Part shown: positions 16,800 to 25,960 of the stretch, in pieces
Layout: every line of letters starts with the position of its first letter
How positions within the stretch are numbered: the stretch's first letter is position 1
From: an uncultured Psychroserpens sp.
GTDB lineage: Bacteria > Bacteroidota > Bacteroidia > Flavobacteriales > Flavobacteriaceae
NCBI GenBank assembly: GCA_947489585.1
Contig: CANLEE010000011.1
Span: forward strand, 95,037-159,036
DNA: 64,000 bases
Direction of reading: 5' to 3'
The notes under the pieces: generated by a model
The model's database searches: none
Told to the model about the DNA's origin: nothing
The model's input: the letters and a program-made list of their open reading frames with translations, nothing else
Position numbers and translations under genes: made by a program

Positions 16800-17550
16800 A
16801 TTATTTTACCTTCATATCGTCCTTTTTTTATTCGGAATATCTCAAAACTCCTTTGCAAATGACATAGCTTATAATTTGTCATATCCAAGCATGCAAGATA
16901 TTGTTAATGAAGACACAGAGCCCATTGATAAACGTGAGTATGAAAACCTTAGTGACACTTATAATGGTGATGAATTTATTTATGAACGTACTATAGAAAA
17001 CTCTGGACGATGGACACGTTTTAAACAATGGCTCTCCGATTTTTTCAAAGACCTTTTTGATATCAACACTGATGCTAAAGCAGCAGACTTTACTGATATT
17101 GCTCTTAAGATCTTTTATGTTGTTATATTTTTACTAGTGGTATTCTTTATTGTTAAGGCTATTATCAATAAAGAAGGTAATTGGGTATTTGGCAAATCTT
17201 CAGACAAGAGCATTATTCCAGTTACAGATGTAGAAAACAATATTTATGAAACCGATTTTGAATCACTTATCAAAAGTGCTGAAAGCGAAGACAATTACCG
17301 ACTAGCAATTAGATATTACTATTTATGGTTACTTAAGACACTTTCTGAAGCAGAAATCATTGATTATGATGTTGAGAAAACAAACAGTGATTACTATTTA
17401 GAAATCGCAAAAGAAGACACTAAAAAAGATTTTTCATATACCTCATACCTCTACAATTATATTTGGTATGGCGAATTTGATATTGATGAACATCAGTTTC
17501 AAAAAGCCAAAGACGCATTTACTCAATTTTTAAAATCTATAAAAAAATGA
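16792..17550 (+). CDS. DUF4129 domain-containing exported membrane protein
   Basis: A 252-residue protein from a GTG start (MSRLFYLHIVLFLFGISQN), which gives a compact signal peptide; a TTG nine bases upstream (16783) is the alternative. After about 85 periplasmic residues there is one transmembrane helix (IALKIFYVVIFLLVVFFIVK). The cytoplasmic DUF4129 domain follows at about 150-250, with the signature RLAIRYYYLWLLKTLSEAEII and YNYIWYGEFDIDEHQF. DUF4129 often lies C-terminal to transglutaminase domains; here it is stand-alone. The end overlaps the DUF4350 gene by 4 bases (ATGA). Confidence 0.82.
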   Translation: MSRLFYLHIVLFLFGISQNSFANDIAYNLSYPSMQDIVNEDTEPIDKREYENLSDTYNGDEFIYERTIENSGRWTRFKQWLSDFFKDLFDINTDAKAADFTDIALKIFYVVIFLLVVFFIVKAIINKEGNWVFGKSSDKSIIPVTDVENNIYETDFESLIKSAESEDNYRLAIRYYYLWLLKTLSEAEIIDYDVEKTNSDYYLEIAKEDTKKDFSYTSYLYNYIWYGEFDIDEHQFQKAKDAFTQFLKSIKK

Positions 17551-18743
17551 GTAAGGCACTAAAAATATATATCGGGATTTTAATACTACTTATTGTAGGT
17601 CTCATTGCTGTTGAATTCTCAATACCTCAACCCATAAACTGGCAAAAAACGTATAATGAAACTCATAAAATACCATATGGAACATATGTTTTTTATGAAG
17701 AGTTAGAAAACTTGTTTCCAGACAGTAAAGTTCAATCAATTAAAGTAACACCTTATGAATTTTTTGACGATTATTACAGTTGGGAAGACAGCACATATCT
17801 TACCACTGGAACATATGTTGTAATTGACGACTATCCAAATATTGATAACACCTCCGCTCAAGAATTGATGGATTTTGCATCCTACGGAAATGCTATTTTT
17901 ATATCGAGTAGTTACTTCCCTGATCGCCTTATTGACTCGTTAGGTTTCGATACCACAAACGATTATAGTTTTAAAGGAAAGGCAGAATTGTCTTTTACAA
18001 ACCCAAGATTAAAAAATGATTCTATTACTATTGAAAAAGGCCTTAGCAATATCTACTTCTCTACAATTGACACTTTATCAACAACGGTTCTAGGACATCA
18101 AAAATTTGAAGATTCAATACGCACTAACTTTATTAAAGTCCCTTGGGGAAGCGGTGAATTTTACTTACACCTACAACCTATAGTATTTACAAACTATAAT
18201 TTACTTAAAAAATCTAATCATAAATATGCCTCTAGTGTGATGTCATATTTGGGTGATGACACAATTTACTTTGATTCAAGAAGCAAACAAAGAGAAGAAT
18301 TAAACAGATCGCCTTTACGCTATGTCTTAAGCCAGCCTGCTTTAAGATGGGCTTGGTATTTAGCATTACTGACAACACTATGCTTTATGATTTTTAATGC
18401 CAAGCGTAAACAACGTATCGTAGATATTAAAGTCCCGCTTAAAAACACAACGGTAGAATTCACAAAAACTATTGGTAATTTGTATTACGAAACAAAAGAC
18501 CATAATAATTTAATCGATAAAAAAATTACTTATTTTCTAGAATATATACGACGTGTCTATTATTTAGATACACAGATTTTAGATGAAAAGTTTGCGAAAA
18601 ATTTGGCAAAAAAATCTGGAAAAGATGAAAGTGATGTCAAAAAGTTAATTAACCAAATTGTATATTTAAAAGCTAAAACAAATTGTAATGAAGATGATTT
18701 ATTACGATTGAATACAGCGATTGAAGATTTTTATACCACATAA
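17547..18743 (+). CDS. DUF4350 domain-containing protein
   Basis: A 398-residue protein with an N-terminal helix (IYIGILILLIVGLIAVEFS). A periplasmic DUF4350 domain follows at about 35-245 (KIPYGTYVFYEELENLFPDS, VVIDDYPNIDNTSAQELMDF, GNAIFISSSYFPD), which resembles a class I glutamine amidotransferase-like Rossmann fold. A second helix (WAWYLALLTTLCFMIF) at about 273-290 is followed by a cytoplasmic helical tail of about 105 residues. No catalytic Cys-His pair is evident, so a structural or sensing role is more likely. It overlaps the DUF4129 gene by 4 bases; the MoxR gene starts 4 bases after its stop. Confidence 0.82.
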   Translation: MSKALKIYIGILILLIVGLIAVEFSIPQPINWQKTYNETHKIPYGTYVFYEELENLFPDSKVQSIKVTPYEFFDDYYSWEDSTYLTTGTYVVIDDYPNIDNTSAQELMDFASYGNAIFISSSYFPDRLIDSLGFDTTNDYSFKGKAELSFTNPRLKNDSITIEKGLSNIYFSTIDTLSTTVLGHQKFEDSIRTNFIKVPWGSGEFYLHLQPIVFTNYNLLKKSNHKYASSVMSYLGDDTIYFDSRSKQREELNRSPLRYVLSQPALRWAWYLALLTTLCFMIFNAKRKQRIVDIKVPLKNTTVEFTKTIGNLYYETKDHNNLIDKKITYFLEYIRRVYYLDTQILDEKFAKNLAKKSGKDESDVKKLINQIVYLKAKTNCNEDDLLRLNTAIEDFYTT

Positions 18744-18747
18744 GACT

Positions 18748-19842
18748 ATGGAACATTTAGAAGACAACCAAAATGAGGATTTAACACCAAAGAGCGAGCA
18801 ATTTGACGAATCGTTATTAGGAGATACTTCTGCCACACCTACTTCGGAAAATACATTAGAAACTGAAAATGACCTCAGCTTCAAAAACCGTATTGACTTA
18901 ACCGAACTCCAAGAAGGTATCGCACTTATCAAAAATGAAATAAGTAAGGTCATAGTTGGTCAAAAAGGAATGATAGATATGCTTATTGCATCTATTTTGG
19001 CTAATGGGCATTCACTCATCGAAGGTGTTCCAGGAGTAGCTAAAACCATTTCCGCAAAATTACTAGCAAAGTCTCTAGACATTGGGTTTAGCAGAATTCA
19101 ATTTACACCAGATTTAATGCCAAGTGATATTTTGGGAACATCAGTTTTCAATATGAAAAATTCTGAATTTGAATTTAAAGAAGGCCCTGTTTTCTCTAAT
19201 ATGATACTTATTGATGAAATCAATAGAGCACCTGCAAAAACACAAGCGGCCTTGTTTGAAGTTATGGAAGAGCGTCAAATCACTATCGATGGTAATAAGT
19301 TTAAAATGGAACTCCCTTTTATTGTTTTGGCAACTCAAAACCCTGTAGAGCAAGAAGGAACCTATCGTTTACCAGAAGCACAATTAGATCGCTTTTTATT
19401 CAAAATAGATATAGATTATCCAAATTTAGATGAAGAAATAGAAATCTTAAATAGAGAGCAAAACCTATTAGGCGCTATAAAGACCGATCAAGTAAAAGCA
19501 CATTTAAGCAGTGCTCAAATTAATAAGTTTCAAGGTCTAGTCGATCAAATTATTATTGAATCACACCTTATTAAATATATCGCAGACATGATTGTAAATA
19601 CACGTAACAATCCGTTTTTATATTTAGGTGCATCTCCAAGAGCTTCAATAGCAATATTAAAAGCTAGTAAGGCTTTTGCTGCCATGGATGGTCGTGATTT
19701 TGTAACACCAGAAGATATTAAGCGTGCAGCAATACCAGTATTACAACATCGTGTAATTGTTACTCCAGAACGTGAAATGGAAGGTGTGACTACTAAGCAA
19801 ATTATTAAACAAATTATTGAAGCTGTAGAAATACCTAGATAA
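18748..19842 (+). CDS. MoxR family AAA+ ATPase
   Basis: A 364-residue AAA+ ATPase. The ATG at 18748 is chosen, 4 bases after the previous stop; an upstream in-frame TTG lies inside the DUF4350 gene. An acidic 50-residue N-terminal extension precedes the ATPase core. Walker A is GVPGVAKT at 93-100, Walker B is MILIDEINRAP, sensor 1 is FIVLATQNPVEQEGTY and the arginine finger region is LPEAQLDRFLF. The C-terminal lid contains GASPRASIAILKASKAFA. MoxR ATPases act as chaperones that activate or assemble partner complexes, typically with DUF58/VWA proteins, and a DUF58 gene lies two genes downstream. Confidence 0.93.
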   Translation: MEHLEDNQNEDLTPKSEQFDESLLGDTSATPTSENTLETENDLSFKNRIDLTELQEGIALIKNEISKVIVGQKGMIDMLIASILANGHSLIEGVPGVAKTISAKLLAKSLDIGFSRIQFTPDLMPSDILGTSVFNMKNSEFEFKEGPVFSNMILIDEINRAPAKTQAALFEVMEERQITIDGNKFKMELPFIVLATQNPVEQEGTYRLPEAQLDRFLFKIDIDYPNLDEEIEILNREQNLLGAIKTDQVKAHLSSAQINKFQGLVDQIIIESHLIKYIADMIVNTRNNPFLYLGASPRASIAILKASKAFAAMDGRDFVTPEDIKRAAIPVLQHRVIVTPEREMEGVTTKQIIKQIIEAVEIPR

Positions 19843-19847
19843 CACTT

Positions 19848-20381
19848 ATGGACTTAACTCAACATTGTAAAATTTGCGATCACAAAATCATTGATTTTAA
19901 GACAGGTACGCTTTGTGGTCTCACCAATAAGAAGCCTGATTTTCAGCATAAATGTGGTGTGATAAAATTAGAAGTTGAGTTTGAAAAAAACATAGAAAAT
20001 GTCAATATTGAATATGAAGCTGTTTTAAAAACTAAGACAGATACTATAGGACATATAATCATGTATTCAATGCTTGCTTTTGTACTTATACTAGGTGGTT
20101 TTCTATTAGGAAAGTTCATTCTAGAAAAAGGCGTGATTTCGACAATTCCTATAGTTATAATGACTATCGGACTTGCCGCATTAGGCTTTGCTTTTGCACC
20201 TTTAAATGCATATAACACCAACTTAAAGATTGCAAAAAAGCGAAAAGACGCCTTAGATACGGTATCTAAAATGTACGGTTATGATTATGATATCGATATT
20301 ACGCACTTAAAAGATAGTTTGGGGAATAAATTTTATGAAACCGATTTAAAAATTAGAAAAACGAGTAATTCCATTATATAA
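19848..20381 (+). CDS. Small zinc-ribbon-like membrane protein in the MoxR cluster
   Basis: A 177-residue protein not recognised as a named family. The first 35 residues hold four or more cysteines in a zinc-ribbon-like pattern (HCKICDHKI, GTLCGL, QHKCGV). Two adjacent transmembrane helices follow at about 67-125 (IIMYSMLAFVLILGGFLLG and IPIVIMTIGLAALGFAFAP). The remainder is a charged cytoplasmic tail. It lies 5 bases after moxR and 1 base before the DUF58 gene, so it is an integral part of the operon. Zinc binding is inferred from cysteine spacing only. Confidence 0.75.
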   Translation: MDLTQHCKICDHKIIDFKTGTLCGLTNKKPDFQHKCGVIKLEVEFEKNIENVNIEYEAVLKTKTDTIGHIIMYSMLAFVLILGGFLLGKFILEKGVISTIPIVIMTIGLAALGFAFAPLNAYNTNLKIAKKRKDALDTVSKMYGYDYDIDITHLKDSLGNKFYETDLKIRKTSNSII

Positions 20382-20382
20382 T

Positions 20383-21714
20383 TTGAAACGCATTAAACCC
20401 TTTTATTTACAAAATAGATTCTTCTATGCCTGCATAGCCATTATGGTATTGTTTGTATTGAGCTTTATATTTCCAAGAGGCTTTGCAGTTGTTAAATTAT
20501 TACTCCTCTTATTAGTGACGCTTACGGTTTTAGACACCATCATTTTGTTTACAGCAAAAAATGGCGTTATAGGAAAACGGAGCTTACCAGAAAAGTTCTC
20601 AAATGGAGATCAGAACCCAATAAACCTAATTATAAATAATTATTACACGTTTGATGTTCACATTAAAATTATAGATGAAATTCCTGAGCAATTTCAAATA
20701 CGTGATTTTAGTATTGAACGGAAATTAGCAACTTCGAGTTCTTCTGAAATACAATACAAATTACGTCCAGTAGAACGTGGCGAATATCATTTCGGAAAAT
20801 TAAATATCTATGTCACTTCGGTCTTTGGATTAATTGCACGTCGCTTCATTACTGATGATAATGCAATGGTACCAACCTATCCTAGTTTTATGCAATTACG
20901 CAAGTATGATTTAATAGCTATTAGTAATAATCTACATCAATATGGGATTAAAAAAATACGAAAGATTGGTCACACTATGGAGTTTGAGCAAATCAAAGAT
21001 TATGTCTTAGGTGATGATTTACGAACCATTAATTGGAAAGCTACAGCCAAACGAAATCAGCTAATGGTGAATCAATTTCAGGATGAAAAATCACAACCTG
21101 TTTACTCCATTATTGACAAAGGTCGTGTAATGAAAATGCCATTTAATGGTTTGACACTTTTAGATTATGCAATAAACTCAGCCTTGGTTATTTCTAATGT
21201 AGCGCTTAAAAAACAAGATAAAGCTGGAATTCTAGCTTTTTCAAAAAAAGTTGAGAATATTGTAGTTGCAGAGCGTCGTACATCACAAATGAATCTCATA
21301 TTAGAAACCTTGTATAATACATCTACCGATTACTTTGAAAGTGACTTCGGAAGGCTCTATGCCGATTGCAAACGAAACATCACACAAAGAAGCTTGATGT
21401 TGTTATATACAAATTTTGAAACACTTGATGGATTACACAGACAATTACCATACTTAAAAGGTATTGCCAAAAATCACTTACTAGTGGTCATCTTCTTTAA
21501 AAATACCGAGCTCAATGCCATAATCACTGAAAAAGCAGAAACGGTTCAACAAGCCTATGATAAAGTAATTGCCGAGAAATTCGCTTTTGAAAAACGCTTA
21601 ATTGTTAATGAACTTCAGAAATATGGCATCCAATCGATTTTAACCTCTCCTGAAAATTTAACCATAGATACAATCAATAAATATTTAGAAATTAAAGCAA
21701 GAGGATTATTATAA
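20383..21714 (+). CDS. DUF58 domain-containing protein (VWA-like partner of MoxR)
   Basis: A 443-residue protein read from a TTG start (no ATG fits near the N-terminus). Two N-terminal helices (FFYACIAIMVLFVLSFIF and VKLLLLLLVTLTVLDTIIL) anchor it in the membrane. The DUF58 signature lies at about 203-215 (YVLGDDLRTINWKATAK), followed by a VWA-like region (QPVYSIIDKGRVMKM, ALVISNVALKKQDKAGILAF). DUF58 proteins are regularly encoded with MoxR ATPases, which are thought to act on them. It is the last gene of the cluster; about 67 bases separate it from the next gene, with no clear terminator. Confidence 0.9.
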   Translation: MKRIKPFYLQNRFFYACIAIMVLFVLSFIFPRGFAVVKLLLLLLVTLTVLDTIILFTAKNGVIGKRSLPEKFSNGDQNPINLIINNYYTFDVHIKIIDEIPEQFQIRDFSIERKLATSSSSEIQYKLRPVERGEYHFGKLNIYVTSVFGLIARRFITDDNAMVPTYPSFMQLRKYDLIAISNNLHQYGIKKIRKIGHTMEFEQIKDYVLGDDLRTINWKATAKRNQLMVNQFQDEKSQPVYSIIDKGRVMKMPFNGLTLLDYAINSALVISNVALKKQDKAGILAFSKKVENIVVAERRTSQMNLILETLYNTSTDYFESDFGRLYADCKRNITQRSLMLLYTNFETLDGLHRQLPYLKGIAKNHLLVVIFFKNTELNAIITEKAETVQQAYDKVIAEKFAFEKRLIVNELQKYGIQSILTSPENLTIDTINKYLEIKARGLL

Positions 21715-21781
21715 ATAAAATGGAAAGTCACCCTTTTTTATTTTCGATTTACTAATTTAGTTATCTATCAAATTTTAAACT

Positions 21782-22435
21782 ATGAAAAGATTATTATTAC
21801 TAGTGTTTGCTTTTATCTTGAGCACAACTTCAACTCAATCTCAAAACATTAACACAAATCCATTTTGGAAGGGAGAAATCACATTATCTGACGGCACTGA
21901 AAAATCTGGTTTGGTAAGAGTACCTAACAATCCAAAGCAAAAAATGGTAGTCTTCAAAATATCAGAAAAAGGAAAAGTACAAAAAATAAAAAGGGATGAT
22001 GTTGCCTCTGTTGTTGTGTATTCAGAAAGCGGAAATAGCTATCGCTACGAAAATACGCCTGCAATACTTAATATGAAAAGAGAAAAGCCTAGTAGAAAAT
22101 CGTTATTACTAGTAAGCGCAAAGAATGATTATGTGACTTTCTATGTTGAATCTGGAGCCTATAAAGTTGATAAAAAAAGTGGTGAACTTTCACTGATATA
22201 TAGATATATTCAAGGGCAAGACTTCCCTGTAGTTGTATATTACATAAAAAAGAGAGACAGACAAGTTGCCAATCTTTTTTTTATGACTGGACACCTTGGA
22301 GGCATAAAAAAAGGGACTAAACTTCACTTAACGGAAGACCCTGACTTAGTTGAACGTGTGTTAAAAAAAGAACTCAAGAAAAAAGATATTACTGAAATTA
22401 TTGATATCTATATGAATACTACTGATAGTTTATAA
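21782..22435 (+). CDS. Exported protein of unknown function
   Basis: A 217-residue protein with an N-terminal signal peptide (RLLLLVFAFILSTTSTQSQ). The mature part starts with a small beta-rich segment (WKGEITLSDGTEKSGLVRVP) resembling the short strand-turn-strand repeats of periplasmic flavobacterial proteins that respond to a metabolite or stress. The C-terminal half is rich in Lys and contains KKRDRQVANLFFMTGHLGG and a helical end. I do not recognise the family. It sits 18 bases ahead of the outer-membrane barrel gene on the same strand, so the two may be co-transcribed. Confidence 0.68.
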   Translation: MKRLLLLVFAFILSTTSTQSQNINTNPFWKGEITLSDGTEKSGLVRVPNNPKQKMVVFKISEKGKVQKIKRDDVASVVVYSESGNSYRYENTPAILNMKREKPSRKSLLLVSAKNDYVTFYVESGAYKVDKKSGELSLIYRYIQGQDFPVVVYYIKKRDRQVANLFFMTGHLGGIKKGTKLHLTEDPDLVERVLKKELKKKDITEIIDIYMNTTDSL

Positions 22436-22453
22436 GCTTATAAATTTAAAAGT

Positions 22454-23029
22454 ATGCACGCCAAATATTTTAGTATAATTATAGTTGCTATTTTTTCGCT
22501 AAGCTATATCAACCAATCTCATGCTCAACCACAAATAGGTAAATCTATAGATATCTCTATCGGTTATGGCCTAAGTATTCCATATGATGAAGATATAGAT
22601 ATTACTGGTTCAGGTTTTTATGCACAAGGGGAATATGTAGTAGGCATTTCAAAATGGTTTGGTTTAAGAGGTTATGCTGGACTTATTTTAACTTCAGCCG
22701 ATGAAAATGATAAGTCGCAAAATGACCCTGAGTATAAAGTGACATCAAACGCTTTTTTAATTGGTGGTAAATTCCGTATTGCAATCCCAATTCCATGGGT
22801 AGCACCATATATTGAAACTGGCATTGGTGCCTCAATTGGATCCTTTGAAACTTTTATACCTACTGCAGGTTTTGAAAAAAAAGGGATATTACTACACATC
22901 CCAGTATCTTTAGGGCTAGCATTAGGTCCTGAACATAATTGGGATATTGCCTTTACTTACTATTTTCATCCATCTGTAGAACAGTTTGCGGGTGCTGCAG
23001 CTTTAGGATTTTCTTTTCCTTTAGATTAA
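22454..23029 (+). CDS. Outer-membrane beta-barrel-like protein
   Basis: A 191-residue exported protein: signal peptide ending HAQ, then a series of amphipathic beta strands (SIDISIGYGLSIPY, FYAQGEYVVGISKWFGLRGYAG, AFLIGGKFRIAIPIPWVAPYIETG, GILLHIPVSLGLALG). It ends in an aromatic-free strand LGFSFPLD. The pattern is that of an eight-stranded OmpA/OmpW-like barrel. The function is unknown. It ends 6 bases from the convergent response-regulator gene. Confidence 0.75.
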   Translation: MHAKYFSIIIVAIFSLSYINQSHAQPQIGKSIDISIGYGLSIPYDEDIDITGSGFYAQGEYVVGISKWFGLRGYAGLILTSADENDKSQNDPEYKVTSNAFLIGGKFRIAIPIPWVAPYIETGIGASIGSFETFIPTAGFEKKGILLHIPVSLGLALGPEHNWDIAFTYYFHPSVEQFAGAAALGFSFPLD

Positions 23030-23035
23030 AACAAA

Positions 23036-23737
23036 TTAACCTTTTAGTAACTCTATAACATTTGATTTATAAAACTTGCCCACAGGAATGACATCATCAA
23101 TAATCAATATTCTGTTACCTTCAATACTACTGATATGTAATTTGGCAACAATAAATGATTTATGAACTTGAACAAATTGTTCTGAAGAAAACACTTTTAA
23201 CATATCTGAAATTTTCTCTCTAACTAGTATGTTTTTATCTTTTATGACCACTTTAGAATAATTTCCTGCAGCTTCAATATATAGAATATCATCCAACTTA
23301 ACCTGAATATATTTCTTATCACTATAGAGAAATATATGCCCTGTTTTAGCTTTTTCTACTTGTTGAATTAACCTCGGACTACTTTCTTTAATTTGCATAG
23401 CCTTATTAACTGCTTTTAAAAACCGCTCAAAACTGAAAGGCTTTAAGAGATAATCTGTTATTTCTAATTCATATCCTTCTAGAGCATATTCTTTATAAGC
23501 TGTTGTAACTATAACTTTAGGTGGGTTTGATAAACTTTTTAAAAAGTCAAACCCTTTAAGTTTTGGCATATTTAAATCTAAAAAAATTAAATCCACAACA
23601 TTTTCTCTTAAATAATCTAAAGCTTCAAGAGCATCATAACAGTGTTTCATTAACTGCATATTAGACGTCATATCGCAATAGCCTTTTATAATTTCATGAG
23701 TCATATGCTCATCATCTATGATAAGATATTTAATCAT
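23036..23737 (-). CDS. LytTR family response regulator
   Basis: A 233-residue two-component regulator. The receiver domain (1-120) has the acidic pair DDE near 8-10, the phospho-acceptor Asp54 in IFLDLNMPK, and the KPF motif near 97. The DNA-binding LytTR domain (about 130-233) shows IFLYSDKKYIQVKLDDILYIEA, VREKISDMLKVF and FVQVHKSFIVA. It is encoded directly after the histidine kinase with a 4-base overlap and is its obvious partner. Bacteroidota LytTR regulators typically control a neighbouring or envelope operon; the target is not evident here. There is no room for a terminator before the convergent barrel gene. Confidence 0.92.
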   Translation of the reverse strand: MIKYLIIDDEHMTHEIIKGYCDMTSNMQLMKHCYDALEALDYLRENVVDLIFLDLNMPKLKGFDFLKSLSNPPKVIVTTAYKEYALEGYELEITDYLLKPFSFERFLKAVNKAMQIKESSPRLIQQVEKAKTGHIFLYSDKKYIQVKLDDILYIEAAGNYSKVVIKDKNILVREKISDMLKVFSSEQFVQVHKSFIVAKLHISSIEGNRILIIDDVIPVGKFYKSNVIELLKG

Positions 23738-24552
23738 TGTCGTAATTGTAAGTGTGCTTTAAAAACCGAATTATCATTTGTAAATGTAAAATTATGCTTT
23801 TTAGGATATGCTAATTCTAGTCTACGTTTTAAATTTTTTATACCTATCCCTTGTTTTTCTGGAAGTTCACTAGCTTCAAAATTGTTTTCAATTTTGAAAT
23901 CAATAACTGCATTATTAGCGGTTATATTGATAATTACAAAAGCATTTTTTCTTAAATTTTCAACTCCATGCTTAAAGGCATTTTCTAATAAAATAATAAA
24001 TAGTAGAGGTATTACTTTAACCTTCTCATTATCTATGTTAATATTAAATTGAATATCAATATTTTTATGATAGCGCATTTTATGCAATTCTATATAGTTT
24101 TTCAAATAGGCGACTTCCTCTTCTAGTGTTACCAAATTCTTTTCACCTTCATAAATACTATAACGCATTAAATCAGATAATTTTAAAATAAGAGACTTCG
24201 ATTTTTCAATATCCTTATCAACCATACCATACAAGTTGTTCAACATATTAAAAAAGAAATGTGGATTTACTTGGCTTTGCAAATGCAGTAGTTCATTCTT
24301 TTTATTTTCATTTTTCAATGTCATAAGTGACTTAAGTTGTATAATCGTCCAAATGATTCCAAGAACGAGAAGTATTGCATAATAAATTAGTACAATAACA
24401 CCTATAGCTGGAGGAAAATCTCCCAGAAATAACACATTATCTTTTCCCAATATTAGTATTTCATAAGCAGTTATTCCAAAAGGAATTGCTATTGTAATTA
24501 AGACAAAGATTTTTACTACTAGCCAATTATTTCGTTTAAAAATTGAATTCAT
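23734..24552 (-). CDS. LytS-like sensor histidine kinase (His_kinase family)
   Basis: A 272-residue sensor kinase with two N-terminal transmembrane helices (about 10-34 and 48-72) separated by a short periplasmic loop. The phospho-acceptor motif QSQVNPHFFFNMLNNLYG contains His98. The ATPase part has LLFIILLENAFKHGVENL (N box) and EKQGIGIKNLKRRLELAYP (G box). The small periplasmic loop suggests that the signal is detected in or at the membrane. The downstream LytTR regulator overlaps by 4 bases. The upstream intergenic region of 224 bases separates it from the metallophosphoesterase gene, which runs in the opposite direction. Confidence 0.92.
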   Translation of the reverse strand: MNSIFKRNNWLVVKIFVLITIAIPFGITAYEILILGKDNVLFLGDFPPAIGVIVLIYYAILLVLGIIWTIIQLKSLMTLKNENKKNELLHLQSQVNPHFFFNMLNNLYGMVDKDIEKSKSLILKLSDLMRYSIYEGEKNLVTLEEEVAYLKNYIELHKMRYHKNIDIQFNINIDNEKVKVIPLLFIILLENAFKHGVENLRKNAFVIINITANNAVIDFKIENNFEASELPEKQGIGIKNLKRRLELAYPKKHNFTFTNDNSVFKAHLQLRQ

Positions 24553-24726
24553 ACTGCAAAATAATAAGATTCAATACAACGGTTCATAAAAAGTGATGAA
24601 TCTTTAATTTCCATGTTCAAAGAGTGAATAGGAAGTGATGAAATCACTTTATACAATCTTCTGCACTCTGCATCATATAAACCACACTGTTTATCACAAA
24701 AATTTAATTGGACTTTCAATTAAAAA

Positions 24727-24734
24727 TACTTTTG
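24727..24734 (+). promoter_or_regulatory. Candidate -7 box for the metallophosphoesterase gene
   Basis: TACTTTTG matches TAnnTTTG, 42 bases before the ATG. A TTG at 24708-24710 lies 16 bases upstream, slightly closer than usual for a -33 element. The rest of the 224-base gap (24553-24776) shows nothing else I can name. Confidence 0.4.
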
Positions 24735-24776
24735 AACCAATCAAAAAACGAATAGTAATTATAAAATCAATCAAAA

Positions 24777-25949
24777 ATGAAAAAAAGAATTTTACGCTAT
24801 TTAAAGCACTTATTTATTACCTTTTTTGTAATCGCAATTATTGCAATTTTATTTGGGTTATACCATGGAGCAAGTGCAAGTTATGGTCATAATCCAAAAA
24901 GAATAGCTTTTAATGGTGAAGGTCCATATGTGTTTTATAAAAACGATAGCACTTTAAACGTCAACTATATTAAAGGCAACAAAGATGATGGCTTTTATCT
25001 AGATCAGAAAAACTATGCAGTAACGGAATCTATTCCTGCTAATTGCTTTTTTCAATTAGATTCAACAAGCTTTAATTTTTCAATCAATCCTAAAATTGAA
25101 ATACCAAAAACCACTTATGCAGATCAGGAAAAAATATTAGCAATCTCTGATATTGAAAGCGGTTATAAAACATTTAGAGACTTTTTAATTAATAACAAAG
25201 TTATTGATCAACATCTAAATTGGACTTTTGGTAAAGGGCATTTGGTCTTGGTAGGTGATTTTGTAGATAGAGGTTTCTCTACGACCCAAGTATTATGGTT
25301 TATTTATAAATTAGAACAAGACGCAAAAAAACACGGTGGTCATGTTCATTTTATTATTGGGAATCATGAATTAAAAAACATGTATGGTGACTATGAGGCT
25401 GCATCACTTAAATACACGTTTGTAGCTTCTATTTTAGGGAAAAATCAAGCTAATTTATACGATTCAAATTCTGTTTTAGGAAACTGGTTAAGTAGTAAAA
25501 ATGCCATTGAATCAATAAATGGCAATCTTTTTACTCATGGTGGCTTGCATCCAGATATTGCAAAGCTTGATATGTCTTTAGCATCTATTAATAACTTATT
25601 AAGAGCTAGTTATTATACGGCACCTTATCCAAAACCAAACAAAAGTGAGACTGATGTACTGCTGTCGTCAAAAACAGGCATCTGTTGGTATCGTGGATAT
25701 TTTAAAGACGATTTAACACAAGATGACATCAATAAGCCTCTAGATAAATTTAAAGCCAAAGCCATCATTGTAGGTCATACTATTCAATCGAAAGTCAAAC
25801 GTTTTTATAACGGAAGAGTTATAGGAATAGATGTTTCGCATTCAAAAGATTACCATAAAAATTGGCCAAGTAAAAAATCTGAAGGATTACTCATAGAAAA
25901 CAATATCTATTATCGAGTTTTTGATAATGGAGATAAGAAAAAAATATAA
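24777..25949 (+). CDS. Membrane-anchored metallophosphoesterase
   Basis: A 390-residue protein with one N-terminal transmembrane helix (about 9-29, LFITFFVIAIIAILFGLYHG). A calcineurin-like phosphoesterase domain follows. Metal-binding motifs are GDFVDRG, GNHELKNMYGDY, HGGLHPD and GHTIQSKV. The first motif, normally DxH, reads AISDIESGY, so Glu replaces the metal-ligand His. The arrangement is closest to the Shewanella-like protein phosphatase branch. The substrate is unknown. The gene is probably monocistronic: a long palindrome that can also form a terminator follows immediately. Confidence 0.85.
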   Translation: MKKRILRYLKHLFITFFVIAIIAILFGLYHGASASYGHNPKRIAFNGEGPYVFYKNDSTLNVNYIKGNKDDGFYLDQKNYAVTESIPANCFFQLDSTSFNFSINPKIEIPKTTYADQEKILAISDIESGYKTFRDFLINNKVIDQHLNWTFGKGHLVLVGDFVDRGFSTTQVLWFIYKLEQDAKKHGGHVHFIIGNHELKNMYGDYEAASLKYTFVASILGKNQANLYDSNSVLGNWLSSKNAIESINGNLFTHGGLHPDIAKLDMSLASINNLLRASYYTAPYPKPNKSETDVLLSSKTGICWYRGYFKDDLTQDDINKPLDKFKAKAIIVGHTIQSKVKRFYNGRVIGIDVSHSKDYHKNWPSKKSEGLLIENNIYYRVFDNGDKKKI

Positions 25950-25960
25950 TAGCAATTCGT

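Noticed and set aside
24635..24892. An 85-codon plus-strand frame crossing the start of the metallophosphoesterase gene
   Set aside because: It overlaps the real start region in another frame and has no family resemblance; the metallophosphoesterase has a signal anchor and all later motifs.
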